A DNA stretch of 64,000 nt from Panorpa germanica (Eukaryota; Arthropoda; Insecta; Mecoptera; Panorpidae), in contig OY783221.1 of assembly GCA_963678705.1 (NCBI GenBank), positions 868,001-932,000 of the forward strand, in the 5' to 3' direction. Shown here piece by piece: positions 63,252-64,000 of this stretch (positions are counted from its first letter, which is position 1; each line of letters starts with the position of its first letter). A model generated the notes under the pieces. That model saw only the letters and a program-made list of their open reading frames with translations, searched no databases and was not told the DNA's origin. Made by a program: the position numbers and the translations under genes.

Positions 63252-64000
63252 TTTTATTTATATGGATAGTCAATTATTTGTGATCCTATTTCTAATACTA
63301 TATTCTTAATTTACTGAAGGGACTGTATACTGAAATATACTTATTTTCATAGCTTAACTTAAGTAATAACATTTATGCTAAAGAACATAGGTTACTTAAT
63401 TTAAGCAAAGTTGAAACGATATTAAATTATTAAATATATGTGTATTCACAAATACTAATTAAACCCAATTGTTATTTTAACGATTAAAATGAAAACCACC
63501 TGCAGAGGTTTCGCTAATTACAGAATTTCAACAGCTATAGAAACAATAATGGGTTTCAAAAGTAATAAATTATAGACGCATTTATATTAATAATCATAAT
63601 ATACATATAAATAGGAATGGACCTTGCTAATATAATATTAATTATTATACACCTTGGCTTTAGAATTTCCTTTGCCTTTATTCCTTGCCGACTATTCCCA
63701 CTTCTGATGTTGTTAATACTTTAGAAAACAATGAAACTACATTTAGTTTCTTACGAGATGCTCTGGAGGTTGCAACAATTGTAGTAATGGTAAATATAAA
63801 TTATTCTTTTCATATTAATATTGTATACAAGTATATAAATAAATGACTAATATACCAATGTAATAATCTCACGTAACGAACACATCATACAAATATTTAC
63901 AATATGTTATTTTTTAATTATTATTTTTTTATTAAATATATTTTTATTACATCTGTCATTTTAAACTTTTTTTAGCACTCCTCTTTAGTCTTCTACCAAT
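63252..64000. other. No gene seen
   Basis: AT-rich right edge of the window. A frame near 63655-63790 is too short to judge and could be an exon cut by the edge. Confidence 0.35.

Overview
The window is strongly AT-rich nuclear DNA from an insect. Two intron-containing genes lie in its right third. The rest is a long stretch without protein genes, filled with short non-autonomous transposable elements. The intron style (73-750 bp plus one of about 5 kb), the GAA-tailed and A-tailed tRNA-derived SINEs, the many MITEs and the recognisable insect SNAPC3 all fit an insect. Lepidoptera is my best guess from the repeat style, but that is inference and was not tested.

Layout. From 1 to 44 kb I find no convincing multi-exon gene. 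This part holds dispersed repeats: an unclassified repeat at 1-1.7 kb, tRNA-headed SINEs at 4.6, 7.6, 13.1 and 31.7 kb, LINE 3' ends, a 28S rRNA-derived fragment at 9.6 kb, hAT-like MITEs at 29.2 and 31.65 kb, a PIF/Harbinger-like MITE at 33.8 kb, a CCCAGTAAACA-ended MITE family with five copies, a TATAG-ended MITE family with three copies, and a Jockey-type reverse-transcriptase remnant at 43 kb. One 59-codon open frame at 3521 is a possible small gene.

From 44.4 to 51.6 kb lies a five-exon plus-strand gene for a secreted cystine-knot ligand of 262 residues in my model. It has a CRE plus TATA promoter, a 5' exon with upstream ORFs, a signal peptide interrupted by a 5.1 kb intron, a furin-like site and a C-terminal knot. 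The knot cysteine spacing and flanking residues resemble the NGF/neurotrophin fold more than a typical Spatzle. The 5.1 kb intron carries two copies of a G-rich-ended repeat.

From 55.26 to 57.81 kb, on the same strand, lies a complete six-exon gene for SNAPC3 (SNAP50/Pbp49), the zinc-binding subunit of the snRNA-activating complex. A MITE sits in its first intron. From 58 kb to the end the window returns to repeats, including a hAT-like MITE with an 8-bp duplication and LINE 3' ends. The two genes have no evident functional link: one makes an extracellular signal, the other a nuclear basal transcription factor.
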